Shown: positions 24,950 through 33,461 of the stretch, piece after piece | Numbering within the stretch: the first letter of the stretch is position 1 | Layout: each line of letters starts with the position of its first letter | Origin: an uncultured Sulfolobales archaeon | Lineage (GTDB): Archaea; Thermoproteota; Thermoprotei_A; Sulfolobales; NBVN01 | Assembly: GCA_938017505.1 (NCBI GenBank) | Contig: CALIKV010000006.1 | Location: forward strand, 114,927-178,926 | DNA: 64,000 nt | Direction of reading: 5' to 3' | Made by a program: the position numbers and the translations under genes | Notes under the pieces: generated by a model | What the model was told of the DNA's origin: nothing | Databases searched by the model: none | Seen by the model: the letters and a program-made list of their open reading frames with translations, nothing else

Positions 24950-26137
24950 TTGAGCCTTAATATATTGAGATCCATGCTGAATCACATGAGGTATGCAGAG
25001 CTGATCAGGCCTGACTCGGTTAGGGTGTGGAGGGATGAGGGGGTTAGAGAGAGGCTCTCGTGGTACTACTCCGTGATGCGTGGTGACGCACCGCCTAAGT
25101 ACATCATAGTTAAGAATGTCCCCACATCCCTCAGGAACCGTGAAATCCCCTCTCTAAGCACTGAGGAGCTTTTGAGCGAGCATGTGAAGACCCGTCAGGA
25201 ATTCGGTAGGTTGTTGGATGAGATCAGGGGGTCAAGCGATCCCTGGAGACATGTAAGAGTTAACGGGGTTGAGGGTGTCTCCTTCCTAGACCTTAAGGTT
25301 GAGTTGGCGCGTCGTTACTCAAGCCCCTGCAGGCTTTGTGAGTGGAAGTGCGGTGCTCTGAGGAGTGAGGGGAGGATGGGATACTGCAGGGTTGCAGGGG
25401 TTAATAGTTTCGTCGATAACTTCTTCCACCACATGGGGGAGGAGGCCCCACTGATCCCCTCAGGAACCATCTTCTACGTGGGCTGTAACTTCAGGTGTGT
25501 GTACTGCCAGAACTGGAGCATAAGTCAACGTGAGGGCTACACTGCTGAGGAGCAGAGTCCCGAGGACCTCGCTAATATTCAGACGTGGCTAGCCGCTGGC
25601 GGGGCCAAGAACATAAATCACGTTGGCGGTGAGCCAACACCCAACATCCCAGCCATGCTGACATCGCTTAAACACCTAACAATTAAAACCCCTCAACTAT
25701 GGAACAGTAATATGTATCTAAGCGAGGTAGCTATTGAACTAATAAAGGACGTCATAGATATATGGTTGCCTGACCTCAAGTACGGGAACAACGGATGCGC
25801 CCTCAAATACTCGATAGTCAAGAATTACTTTGACATAGTCACTAGAAACATAGTAATCGCCCATGCCTCCGGGGACATGATAATAAGACACCTAGTACTA
25901 CCTAATCACGTTGATTGCTGCACCAGCAACGTCCTCAAGTGGATCTCGGAGAACGCTAAGAGAGCGTTAGTGAATATCATGGATCAGTACAGACCCGAGT
26001 ACATGGTGCTTAGGCAACCTAGGAAGTGGGAGGAGATAGGCAGACGCGTTAAGGCGGAGGAAATGGACAAAGCATTTAGACTGGCTCGCGAGTACGGGTT
26101 CGTAGGTCCTGTCGAGGATCTATGGTATGTAGCGTGA
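24950..26137 (+). CDS. Radical SAM protein, PflA/PflX-like with extra cysteine cluster
   Basis: 395 residues. The radical SAM cluster motif is CNFRCVYC (179-186), followed by GGEPTPN near 225. Upstream lies a second cysteine set, CRLCEWKC...YC (127-146), typical of COG1313-type activase-like proteins. The substrate is not known. It begins 5 bp after nadE, so co-transcription is likely. TTG 24950 lacks a clear ribosome site; ATG 24977 is an alternative. A functional link to NAD synthesis is not implied by sequence. Confidence 0.82.
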   Translation: MSLNILRSMLNHMRYAELIRPDSVRVWRDEGVRERLSWYYSVMRGDAPPKYIIVKNVPTSLRNREIPSLSTEELLSEHVKTRQEFGRLLDEIRGSSDPWRHVRVNGVEGVSFLDLKVELARRYSSPCRLCEWKCGALRSEGRMGYCRVAGVNSFVDNFFHHMGEEAPLIPSGTIFYVGCNFRCVYCQNWSISQREGYTAEEQSPEDLANIQTWLAAGGAKNINHVGGEPTPNIPAMLTSLKHLTIKTPQLWNSNMYLSEVAIELIKDVIDIWLPDLKYGNNGCALKYSIVKNYFDIVTRNIVIAHASGDMIIRHLVLPNHVDCCTSNVLKWISENAKRALVNIMDQYRPEYMVLRQPRKWEEIGRRVKAEEMDKAFRLAREYGFVGPVEDLWYVA

Positions 26138-26179
26138 TCTCAACGCTTATATACTGTGGCTCTTTAAAATTAAATTGAT

Positions 26180-27091
26180 GTGTATCTCCACATGAGAGCT
26201 GCGCACGCCTCATTCACGTTGAACGTGGTGTCGTTCTCGCTTAAAGCCGTAGGCATGCTGAACGCTACCTCCGTAGCTGTCAACGCTGAGTTCCTCCACT
26301 CCCTAGGCGATACCGTGGGCTCGGGGCTCCTGGTCCTCGGGCTCTCGATTACTGGGAGAGGGCCCTCGATCAAATACCCCTTCGGTTTAGGCAGAGCTAT
26401 ATACGTTTTCGGGCTGATAGTCTCCTCCCTAGTTGGGGGTTTCCTCTTCGCAATAACCTCAATTACCGGGATTCAGCAGCTGATGGTAAGAGAGCAAGTC
26501 ACCTCGACAGACATATCACTTGGTTCTTTCGCACTGGCCCTCCTGTTCGATTTCATTGTTTTAACCTGGAGTTTAATTGAGTATAGGAGGGTACCGAGCG
26601 ATCCTTCAGTTAGGGGAACTATAGTTGAGAACCTAGCCGACAGCGTCAGCGGCTCAGCAGCTCTTTTATCCCTCATACTGAGGAGCCCGTTCATCGATGG
26701 CTTAGGAGCGTTAGTGGTGTCAGTAATCTTGCTCTCCTCTTCAGTCTCACTCAGCTACAGGTACTTCGAGGTGTTGGTGGGTAGGGCAGCACCGAAGAAC
26801 GTCATCGGGAGGGCTGTTAAGATAGTTCTCTCTGACCCCAGGGTGGTCGACGTTAACGACGTGAAGTCGTTAGTAGTAGGTCCCGGCGAGTTCCTCATAC
26901 TACTTCAAGTCGAGGTCCCTGAGTACTCCAGCATCGAGGACGTGGGACATATAAGAGAGGAGTTAAGCAGGAGGATAAAGGAAGGTGTGAAAGGCGTTAA
27001 GTACGTGGTCATAGAGTTCCAGAAACCCACGTCACCCCCCATGAGCTTCAAGAAGATACTCAAGGACATCCTCACTTTAGGTGAGATGTAG
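26180..27091 (+). CDS. Cation diffusion facilitator (CDF) metal transporter
   Basis: 303 residues with about five or six membrane segments. The transport site is recognisable: LHSLGDTVGSG in helix 2 (His and Asp) and ENLADSVSGSAALL in helix 5 (Asn and Asp). A C-terminal cytoplasmic ferredoxin-like domain (from about 205, VGRAIKIVLSDPRVVDVNDVK-like) completes the fold. It exports divalent cations such as Zn, Mn, Fe or Co; the H/D, N/D pattern does not settle which. A TATA box CTTATATA is at 26146-26153. GTG 26180 may be nearly leaderless; ATG 26192 is an alternative. Confidence 0.88.
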   Translation: MYLHMRAAHASFTLNVVSFSLKAVGMLNATSVAVNAEFLHSLGDTVGSGLLVLGLSITGRGPSIKYPFGLGRAIYVFGLIVSSLVGGFLFAITSITGIQQLMVREQVTSTDISLGSFALALLFDFIVLTWSLIEYRRVPSDPSVRGTIVENLADSVSGSAALLSLILRSPFIDGLGALVVSVILLSSSVSLSYRYFEVLVGRAAPKNVIGRAVKIVLSDPRVVDVNDVKSLVVGPGEFLILLQVEVPEYSSIEDVGHIREELSRRIKEGVKGVKYVVIEFQKPTSPPMSFKKILKDILTLGEM

Positions 27092-27113
27092 TTTAGATTC
27101 TAAAGACCTGAGC

Positions 27114-27123
27114 CCTTATAAGG
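27114..27123 (+). promoter_or_regulatory. Palindromic TATA box of the roadblock-like gene
   Basis: CCTTATAAGG is 35-44 bp before TTG 27158. It is fully symmetric, like other promoter cores in this window. Confidence 0.45.
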
Positions 27124-27157
27124 ATGACTGCGTGCTTAAGCCCTATTAAGGGAGCAC

Positions 27158-27493
27158 TTGGCACATAACACGGTTAACGAGCTTGAGATTAGCGGGCTGG
27201 CAACTGAGGGTGAGGCGTTCACCGAAGGCGATATCCTAGAGGGCTTCAGCCTAGTCATGATTATTGATAGTAAAGGTCATGTAACTGACGCCACAGTTAA
27301 CGCCCCGACCAAGGTCATTGACCCAGAGATCGTAGCCAAGATATCGTTGATGATAACAGTGCTCGCGAGGAACCTTCTCGACTACATAAACGTGGAAGAG
27401 GTTGACGAGATTAACATAGGCTTTAACGGTGGTATGCTCTTAATAGTCCCTGAGGGGGACGTAGTCAGGGTCGCACTCACGACAGCCCCGTAA
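27158..27493 (+). CDS. Small roadblock/LC7-like domain protein
   Basis: 111 residues. The pattern of a beta strand with GFSLVMIIDSKGHVTDATV, a long helix (DPEIVAKISLMITVLARNLL) and then EINIGFNGGMLLIVPEGDVVRVAL resembles roadblock/LC7 proteins, which in prokaryotes often regulate Ras-like or MglA-type GTPases. This is a fold-level impression, not a firm family call. No small GTPase gene is next to it. It has its own promoter and ends about 60 bp before the kor operon, whose separate TATA is near 27525-27535. Confidence 0.5.
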   Translation: MAHNTVNELEISGLATEGEAFTEGDILEGFSLVMIIDSKGHVTDATVNAPTKVIDPEIVAKISLMITVLARNLLDYINVEEVDEINIGFNGGMLLIVPEGDVVRVALTTAP

Positions 27494-27554
27494 ATCCGTC
27501 GTGAAGTCTAGAGTAATGAAAAATTTTTATAACGCTTAACACGATATATAGCTG

Positions 27555-27821
27555 GTGATGGGATTAGCTACCTTAGCCAGCACGGAATTAGTCAGGGCTT
27601 CTAACGCCAGGTTCCGCGTAAACGTGTTGATCAGTAGGTGTAAGGAGTGCGGGATCTGCATCAGTGTGTGTCCTACTAAGGTCCTCGTCAGGAGCGATAA
27701 GTACAACAAGTACGGGTTCAGATACCCGGAGCCGGCTAACATCGCTAAGTGTATTGGCTGCAGGCTCTGTGAATTTAACTGTCCTGACTTCGCTGTTTTC
27801 GTGGAGGTTATCGGTAAATGA
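27555..27821 (+). CDS. korD: 2-oxoacid:ferredoxin oxidoreductase, ferredoxin (delta) subunit
   Basis: 88 residues with two [4Fe-4S] motifs, CKECGICISVCP and CIGCRLCEFNCP. It passes electrons from the catalytic core to the external ferredoxin. The start is GTG 27555 or the adjacent ATG 27558. The stop overlaps korA by 4 nt (ATGA). It is the first gene of a compact D-A-B-C operon preceded by an AT-rich promoter (AAATTTTTATAAC). Confidence 0.9.
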   Translation: MMGLATLASTELVRASNARFRVNVLISRCKECGICISVCPTKVLVRSDKYNKYGFRYPEPANIAKCIGCRLCEFNCPDFAVFVEVIGK

Positions 27822-28942
27822 GGAAGGCGTTTATCTCAGGTAACATGGCTATTGCGGAGGGAGCCATAATAGCCGGGATGAAATTCTTCGCTGGATATCC
27901 TATAACACCTGCCTCAGACATCATGGAGTATCTGGTTGAAAGACTTAACGAGGTCGGGGGTGTGGTCGTTCAGCTCGAGGACGAGATCACCTCAATTAAT
28001 GCAGTGATCGGGGCTTCTTGGGCAGGGGCCAAGTCGATGACGGCTACTTCAGGTCCTGGCTTCTCGCTCATGGTTGAGGCCCTCGGCCTAGCAGTGATAA
28101 GTGAGACCCCTCTGGTTGTGGCTGATATAATGAGGACGGGGCCCTCCACGGGCGTGCCTACGAAGACTTCACAGAGCGACGTGCTTCAGGTCAGGCACGG
28201 TGCTCACGGGGATCACATAATCCCCGTGCTTGTGCCGTGGTCAGTTCAAGACGCCTTCGAGTTAACGGTCAAGGCGTTTAACATAGCAGAGTCCTTGAGA
28301 ACCCCGGTGATATTGCTCTCCGACGCTGTGATTGCTCACTTATGGGAGTCGGCAGTCCTGAAGGATCCTGGGGAGATAGAGGTGGTGGACAGGAAGAAAC
28401 CCATGGTACCGCCGAGTGAGTACCTTCCCTATAAGCCTGATGAAGATCTAATACCACCTATGGCGAGCTTCGGGGACGGTTACAACGTGATTGTCGAGTC
28501 GTTAGTGCACGACGAACACGGGTATTACAGGCAGGACTCTGACACCTACCGTAGGCTCATTACCAGACTCACCAGTAAAATCATGAGCAACGTTGACAAG
28601 GTGTTTGAGGTCGAGAGCTACTACGTCAACGACTCCAAGTACGTCGTGGTGTCGTACGGGTCCACGGCTAGAGCCGCTTTAGCGGCCGTGAGGGTCTTGA
28701 GGAGTTCCGGCGTTAAGATAGGCCTGCTGAGACTTAAGACTTTATGGCCTCTCAAGCCTGAGGCTCTCAGGGAGCCATGTAGGAACGCTGATTTAGTGTT
28801 CGTAGCCGAGAATAACACCGGTAAGATAGTCGCTGACGTAGAGAGGTTCGTGAAGAACGCCGAGGTGGTCTCACTTCCGTTACTAGATTTAGAGGTTCCA
28901 ACACCCGACGAAATTGTGGAGGGGGTTAAGGAGTGGTTGTAG
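27818..28942 (+). CDS. korA: 2-oxoglutarate (2-oxoacid):ferredoxin oxidoreductase, alpha subunit
   Basis: 374 residues. The N-terminal PFOR domain I begins FISGNMAIAEGAIIAGMKFFAGYPITPASDI, and domain II follows near residue 270 (YVVVSYGSTARAALAAV). With KorB it oxidatively decarboxylates a 2-oxoacid with CoA, giving acyl-CoA and reduced ferredoxin. Subunit sizes and D-A-B-C order match the 2-oxoglutarate enzyme, but crenarchaeal members often accept several 2-oxoacids, so substrate is inferred. It overlaps korD and korB. Confidence 0.92.
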   Translation: MRKAFISGNMAIAEGAIIAGMKFFAGYPITPASDIMEYLVERLNEVGGVVVQLEDEITSINAVIGASWAGAKSMTATSGPGFSLMVEALGLAVISETPLVVADIMRTGPSTGVPTKTSQSDVLQVRHGAHGDHIIPVLVPWSVQDAFELTVKAFNIAESLRTPVILLSDAVIAHLWESAVLKDPGEIEVVDRKKPMVPPSEYLPYKPDEDLIPPMASFGDGYNVIVESLVHDEHGYYRQDSDTYRRLITRLTSKIMSNVDKVFEVESYYVNDSKYVVVSYGSTARAALAAVRVLRSSGVKIGLLRLKTLWPLKPEALREPCRNADLVFVAENNTGKIVADVERFVKNAEVVSLPLLDLEVPTPDEIVEGVKEWL

Positions 28943-29769
28943 GGAGTGTTTACGAGAGGGGAGCCCACCCATTGGATAAGTACTTGAGGGTTACTAGGCT
29001 ACCTCACATATGGTGTCCCGGCTGCGGGTTAGGCATTGCTTTAGGGGGGATTTTAAGGGCTATAGACAGGAGGATTAGCGAGGGTATGCTCAAAAAAGAG
29101 AACGTGGTCTTCGTCACTGGGATCGGGTGCTCGGCGAGGACCTCGTTCTACGCTAATTTCGACGCTGCCCATACACTGCATGGGAGGGCCATAGCCTTCG
29201 CCACCGGGGCCAAGCTCGCGAAACCCGAGTTAGATGTGATAGTGATCGGCGGTGACGGGGATATCGCGGGGATTGGAGGCAACCACTTAATACATGCGGC
29301 CAGGAGGAACATGGACTTAATAGTGATTATGATAACGAACTTCGTCTACGCTATGACGGGAGGACAGGTAGCCCCGACAACGCCGCAGGGGATCTACACC
29401 ACAACCACGCCGCATGGCAACCCTGAGTTCCCGCTTAACGTCATAAAGCTGGTTTCATCGCTTAACCCTAACTACGTGGCTAGGGCTTCAGTGACTCACC
29501 CGCCGCTCGTAGAACAGTTCATGTATAGGGCCTTAGGTATGAAAGGCTTCAGGTTCGTAGAGATCCTCTCCACATGCCCTGAGGTCTTCGGGAGACACGT
29601 AGGTCTCAGGGACTCCGTGACCCTCTACAATACCTTGAGATCTAAGGTAGTCGTTAAGCACAACCCAGGAGTTGAGGAATCAGAGCCTGACTGGGAGAAG
29701 GGTTTGGTTGCCGGTGAGTTTTTAGTACGTGATAGGCCTGGTTATCTAGAGATGCTTAGGAGGCGGTGA
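28933..29769 (+). CDS. korB: 2-oxoglutarate (2-oxoacid):ferredoxin oxidoreductase, beta subunit
   Basis: 278 residues carrying the thiamine diphosphate site GGDGDIAGIGGNHLIHAARRN near 115 and the N-terminal cluster/TPP contact WCPGCGLG near 30. The start overlaps korA by 10 bp and the stop overlaps korC in a GTGA. All expected beta-subunit elements are visible. Confidence 0.92.
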   Translation: MVVGSVYERGAHPLDKYLRVTRLPHIWCPGCGLGIALGGILRAIDRRISEGMLKKENVVFVTGIGCSARTSFYANFDAAHTLHGRAIAFATGAKLAKPELDVIVIGGDGDIAGIGGNHLIHAARRNMDLIVIMITNFVYAMTGGQVAPTTPQGIYTTTTPHGNPEFPLNVIKLVSSLNPNYVARASVTHPPLVEQFMYRALGMKGFRFVEILSTCPEVFGRHVGLRDSVTLYNTLRSKVVVKHNPGVEESEPDWEKGLVAGEFLVRDRPGYLEMLRRR

Positions 29770-30305
29770 AGATGAGGCATGAGATACTCATAGTAGGGAG
29801 GGGGGGCCAGGGGATACTCCTTCTAGGACGTATATTAGGGCTTGCTGCGTCGAAGTACTCCGGTTTATACGTGACCGGTTCCGAGGCCTACGCGTCGGAG
29901 ACGCGGGGTGGTATGTCACGCGTTGACCTTATAATCGCCGACAGCCCAGAGGACATAGACTACATCAGGGTTAGGAAGGCCAACATAGTGCTCTTCATGT
30001 TCCCCTACGACCTAGAGGGATACGCTAGAATCATGAGTGATGACGCTTTCATCTTCCTCAACTCCACCTACGTTAAGGAACATCCTTACGTAACACGGAG
30101 GGCCTTCTCCGTGCCGTACAACGAGGTGGCCGAACAGGTAGTAGGTACCTCAAGAGTGAGTAACATAGTGGCGCTAGGTCATTTAGTAGCGAGGACAGGC
30201 GTTCTCGGTGATAAGCAGGTTGAGGAGGCTTTGAAGGAGATTATTCCTGAGAAATGGCTAGATCTAAATATGAAGGCTTTGAGAGCAGGCTTGGAAATTA
30301 GATGA
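29766..30305 (+). CDS. korC: 2-oxoglutarate (2-oxoacid):ferredoxin oxidoreductase, gamma subunit
   Basis: 179 residues of the PFOR gamma domain: ILIVGRGGQGILLLGRILG near the N-terminus, then SEAYASETRGGMSRVDLIIA, both diagnostic. It closes the catalytic heterotetramer. GTG 29766 overlaps the korB stop. The stop is followed by AATAATTTTTAC, a T-rich stretch that could end the operon. Confidence 0.92.
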   Translation: MKMRHEILIVGRGGQGILLLGRILGLAASKYSGLYVTGSEAYASETRGGMSRVDLIIADSPEDIDYIRVRKANIVLFMFPYDLEGYARIMSDDAFIFLNSTYVKEHPYVTRRAFSVPYNEVAEQVVGTSRVSNIVALGHLVARTGVLGDKQVEEALKEIIPEKWLDLNMKALRAGLEIR

Positions 30306-30418
30306 ATAATTTTTACACTTAACAAGTTCTAGTGAAATTTCATTTGTACAATAAACTTATAACTCAAACCAAGTACATTAAATGAAGGTAGTAAGCGGTG
30401 AGACCTAGGTGAGCGACG

Positions 30419-30664
30419 ATGTCATTAAGCAACGCTGACGGGGTGAAGTGTCCTAGATGTGGCGGCAAGGTAACGTATTACAGCGAGACTGAGTTGAGCA
30501 ACGGCATCAAGTTAACCAGGTACGTGGTTAGATGTAAGACCTGCGGGTTCAGGGACGTGCTTCAGGAGGTTGAGTTAAGAAGGAGCGATGAAGGTGTCTT
30601 CGTCTCGGTTCATAAACCGTTGAAGACCGCGAGGGTGGGTGGAAGAGTCTCCATGCATAGGTAG
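30419..30664 (+). CDS. Small zinc-ribbon protein of unknown function
   Basis: 81 residues with a zinc ribbon: CPRCGGKVTYYSE near residue 11 and CKTCGF near 39. The rest is basic beta-rich sequence ending VHKPLKTARVGGRVSMHR. ATG 30419 follows TAGGTGAGCG, and a TATA-like ATAAACTTATAAC lies at about 30350-30362. It may bind nucleic acid or a protein complex; I do not recognise a named family. Confidence 0.65.
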   Translation: MSLSNADGVKCPRCGGKVTYYSETELSNGIKLTRYVVRCKTCGFRDVLQEVELRRSDEGVFVSVHKPLKTARVGGRVSMHR

Positions 30665-30718
30665 TGACAAGAAGAACTGTGTTTATTAGTTTAAATTGGG
30701 CTTCATCACCAACCTCAC

Positions 30719-31447
30719 TCATAATCCCTCAGTAATCTTTACGAGTTTGTATAGGTGTGAAGGCGGCAACAGTATGAGGAGCCCTTCAAACTTCGCGCTG
30801 CTTAACTCCCCGTAGATCTCGCTACGCTTGCATGTCTCACTATGACCCGATATAAACTCCCTAACAAACTCCTCGAACACACCAGGCGACCTGATGTACA
30901 TGTAACTTGCAATGAAGATGATGAGGTATATATCCCATGCTGCATGGTGCTTTTCAGCGTCCTTCACTGCTTGCTCAGCGTCTATGATGTAAAGCGTGCC
31001 ATCACTCCCCACCAGGAAGTTAGTCGGTTTCGTATCTCCTAGAGCCCAGCCCCTCTCATGTACTTCACCCATAGCTAGACCAAGCTTCCGAGCCTCCATA
31101 TCAATATCAATTTGCCTCCCATCCACGTACTCCCTAACTACTCTGTAGTTCTCTTCATCGATTTCCAGAATCCTCGGGGTCTTAAAGGAACTCCATCCTG
31201 CATTGAAGAAATCGAGCTCCCTCCTAAGTCTCTCCCTAGGGTTAAAAGCGAATGGATAGATAGGGCTTAGAAGGGCCGTCACAGGGAGCCACTTAATTGA
31301 GGACTTCTCACCCCAGAAGCTCTTTAACACGTACCTACCCTCAGCAGTCTCAACCACCTCCGACTGCGAGATCAGCTTATCCAGCAAGCCGCCTAGGTTA
31401 AGCCTGCTCAAGCAGTTACACCTGTCCAAATAATTTATTACCGTCAA
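30719..31447 (-). CDS. Protein kinase-like fold protein (Bud32/RIO/LPS-kinase type)
   Basis: 242 residues. YVLKSFWG near 40 could supply the ATP lysine, VVREYVDG near 105 resembles the hinge, GWALGDTKPTNFLV near 135 is the catalytic loop with GDxKPxNFL replacing HxDxxxxN, and LYIIDAEQA near 152 replaces DFG. This is the pattern of small atypical kinases such as Bud32. It is not the canonical KEOPS Bud32, since the sequence between hinge and catalytic loop differs, so the substrate is unknown. It is divergent from the membrane-protein gene at 31473 with only about 25 bp between starts. Confidence 0.65.
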   Translation of the reverse strand: MTVINYLDRCNCLSRLNLGGLLDKLISQSEVVETAEGRYVLKSFWGEKSSIKWLPVTALLSPIYPFAFNPRERLRRELDFFNAGWSSFKTPRILEIDEENYRVVREYVDGRQIDIDMEARKLGLAMGEVHERGWALGDTKPTNFLVGSDGTLYIIDAEQAVKDAEKHHAAWDIYLIIFIASYMYIRSPGVFEEFVREFISGHSETCKRSEIYGELSSAKFEGLLILLPPSHLYKLVKITEGL

Positions 31448-31472
31448 CTATTAAGTTTCTTAGGTGTATACT

Positions 31473-32210
31473 GTGGCCTACTACCAGAGTAAGAGGCAGA
31501 TAATCGTTACAACAATGTACTCACAAGTACTCATATTCTCGCTATCAGTCGTCAACGTCTTCTACCCTCAGTACTACCAGCAAATCTTCCTAGTGTTCTT
31601 CCTAGCGGCTATAATGTTTACTGCTTGGAGCGTCAGGAAGACTAGAGTAGGGGCTAAGGTCTCTCCAGAGGAGGTGAGGGCTGGCAGGCTGCTTTTCAAG
31701 GCTTCGAGAAACGACACGTCAGAACTCCAGAGGGTAGACACGGAGCTGATGGCTGAGTTGAAGCCGATGCTTAAGGTTTCAGCTTTGAACTTAGTCGTGC
31801 TCCCGATATTCCTCATCTGGTACTGGGTATACTTCCCCTACGTGAACACTTTATCGATCGTCGAGGCGAGCGAGTACAGGTTCTTGGCGTACTTGGCAGG
31901 TTACGAGGTCCCCTTCGTCATAATTCACGCGATGAACCTGGCGACCAGGAAATTAGTTAGGACGTTTGTTCAAGTGATATCCGAGTACGAGATTTACGAT
32001 AAAGGGATATTAGGCGTTGGAGTCTCGCTGAAATTCCCGTTAAGTGATGAGCAATACAAGGTTGAACTTAACCCGAAGAGGATGTTCGTGGATCTCATCC
32101 ACGCGTCGAGCGGCAGAGCCGCAGTTAAGTTCAGGCTATACAGCAAGAACCCTGAAAGGGTCTACGAAATACTCAAGAGATACGGGTTACCCTCCACGCA
32201 TAGATCCTGA
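31473..32210 (+). CDS. Integral membrane protein, possibly EMC3/DUF106-like
   Basis: About 245 residues. Two N-terminal membrane segments (VLIFSLSVVNVFY; IFLVFFLAAIMFTAW), a cytoplasmic charged helical stretch (PEEVRAGRLLFKASRND to ELKPML), then segments LNLVVLPIFLIWYWVYF and LAGYEVPFVIIHAMNL, and a soluble C-domain. The order resembles archaeal DUF106 proteins, relatives of EMC3/Oxa1 insertases, but the match is weak. GTG 31473 is preferred to the track start because TAGGTG at 31461-31466 is well spaced. Confidence 0.5.
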   Translation: MAYYQSKRQIIVTTMYSQVLIFSLSVVNVFYPQYYQQIFLVFFLAAIMFTAWSVRKTRVGAKVSPEEVRAGRLLFKASRNDTSELQRVDTELMAELKPMLKVSALNLVVLPIFLIWYWVYFPYVNTLSIVEASEYRFLAYLAGYEVPFVIIHAMNLATRKLVRTFVQVISEYEIYDKGILGVGVSLKFPLSDEQYKVELNPKRMFVDLIHASSGRAAVKFRLYSKNPERVYEILKRYGLPSTHRS

Positions 32211-32224
32211 ACCTAGCCTTACGA

Positions 32225-32261
32225 CTGAAAGCCTTATCCTTCAGGGTGGGAGGAAGCCCAC
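32225..32261 (+). repeat. Twin hairpin resembling an IS200/IS605 right-end remnant
   Basis: CTGAA/TTCAG (32225-32244) is followed at once by GTGGG/CCCAC (32246-32261), with CTTCAGGGTGGGAGG between. Tandem hairpins with a CCTTCAGGGYGGGGAGG core are common at the 3' ends of archaeal TnpB/IS605 elements. No tnpB is present, so it is either a scar or an ordinary terminator of the upstream gene. Confidence 0.3.
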
Positions 32262-32331
32262 TCTCACTCATTAAGGGTAGGTCTTATAACGTCTTAGCGT
32301 CAAAGAGTGTTTCCGGTAGGTGTTAAACAGC

Positions 32332-32637
32332 ATGCGCGGGGACGTGTTGTCGCCTCTGAAGCTTCTGGAGGTGTTAAGTATGTACAAGGAATTCAACAAC
32401 ATCCTAGATATACACAGGGCGATATACTCGTTACAGAATGAGAAGGGATTCAGACTAGGCTACAGCTTCGTGATGTACTCCTTCGGTCCTTACTCCAAGG
32501 ACCTCGAGGATGACTTAGAGATACTTGAGCGGGTGGGTTTAATCACAATAGAGAACAGCAAGGGGAGAACCCTTATTAAACTCAGCAGTAAGGGAGCTGC
32601 TCTTCTAAGTAGCGTGAGCTATGTAAAGTCTGGGTGA
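32332..32637 (+). CDS. Small winged-helix protein
   Basis: About 101 residues with winged-helix character: helices from LSPLKLLEVLSMYKEF, then GYSFVMYSFGPYSKDLEDDLEILERVGLI and a wing KGRTLIKLSSKGAALL. The YSFGPYSKDLEDDLE segment recalls YwgA/PaaX-like or SocA-type domains, only as a weak impression. ATG 32332 follows GGTAGGTG; the track start GTG 32320 lies inside that site. The gene lies 38 bp before pyrF. Confidence 0.55.
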   Translation: MRGDVLSPLKLLEVLSMYKEFNNILDIHRAIYSLQNEKGFRLGYSFVMYSFGPYSKDLEDDLEILERVGLITIENSKGRTLIKLSSKGAALLSSVSYVKSG

Positions 32638-32675
32638 CCTGTTTTTAAGACCTGACAAATATTAATCTAGGTGCT

Positions 32676-33407
32676 TTGATGAGTTCCGCGCACAGGATGT
32701 TGAGGAGTAGTGAGAAGACTGTAGTGCTAGCTGTGAACTCGCCGCCGCCAGACATAACGCAGCTTGGCATGTTCCTGGATACAGCTGGCGATTTCATCTC
32801 GGGTGTTAAGATAGGGCTACCATACATACTTAGATATGGTCTTAAAAGCGTGGGTAACTTGATCAGCAGACATAGGGGTTCCTATTACTTCATAGCGGAT
32901 TTAAAGCTAGCTGACATAGATGAGGTCATGGTAGCCGCGGTTAATGAGGTGTTTGATGCCGGTTTTAACGGGGTAGTCGCGCATGCGTTCGTTGGTTATA
33001 GGGGGGCTTTAGAGCCTGTGTCAGTACGTGTGAAGGATCTGGGGATGGATCTGTTCCTACAGGTCTCCCTACCACATGAAGGATCTGGGGAGGTGCTTGA
33101 TCCATCGTACCCATTAGTGAGGAACGTCTTAAACGTGACCAGCGCTTCAGGGCTCGTGGTCCCGGCTAGTAAGAGACTGATCATCAGCGATTTAAGGAAC
33201 CTCTTCGGCAGGAAGTACGTGATCCTCGCTTCAGGGATCCTCAGGATGGGTGCACGACCAGGCGAGGGCCTTTGCGCAGGCGCCGATGCGGAGATAATTG
33301 GAAGGGCGATAACGTTAGCCGTCAACCCAGGGAAGGCAGTCAAGGAGATCGTGAGTTCTCAGAGGGAGTACCTTGAGAGCAGGAGGGCTGAGTGCGTGCA
33401 GAGGTAG
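32676..33407 (+). CDS. pyrF: Orotidine 5'-phosphate decarboxylase
   Basis: Final step of UMP synthesis. The 243-residue TIM barrel has VKIGLPYILRYG near 48, the catalytic array DLKLADI (DxKxxDI) near 77, and the phosphate-binding SGILRMGARPGEGLCAGADAEIIGRAI near 195. Key Lys/Asp residues are all present. No other pyr gene is adjacent. ATG 32676 is about 12 bp after AATATTAATC, so the mRNA may be nearly leaderless. Confidence 0.9.
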   Translation: MMSSAHRMLRSSEKTVVLAVNSPPPDITQLGMFLDTAGDFISGVKIGLPYILRYGLKSVGNLISRHRGSYYFIADLKLADIDEVMVAAVNEVFDAGFNGVVAHAFVGYRGALEPVSVRVKDLGMDLFLQVSLPHEGSGEVLDPSYPLVRNVLNVTSASGLVVPASKRLIISDLRNLFGRKYVILASGILRMGARPGEGLCAGADAEIIGRAITLAVNPGKAVKEIVSSQREYLESRRAECVQR

Positions 33408-33461
33408 GTTCTTCACGAGCTTTATAATTCCTTTAGAGCTAACTTAGTTAGAGGTCGTAAA

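Noticed and set aside
30719-31447. Canonical Bud32 of KEOPS
   Set aside because: Catalytic loop is similar, but the flanking Bud32 signatures and the usual Kae1 context are missing.
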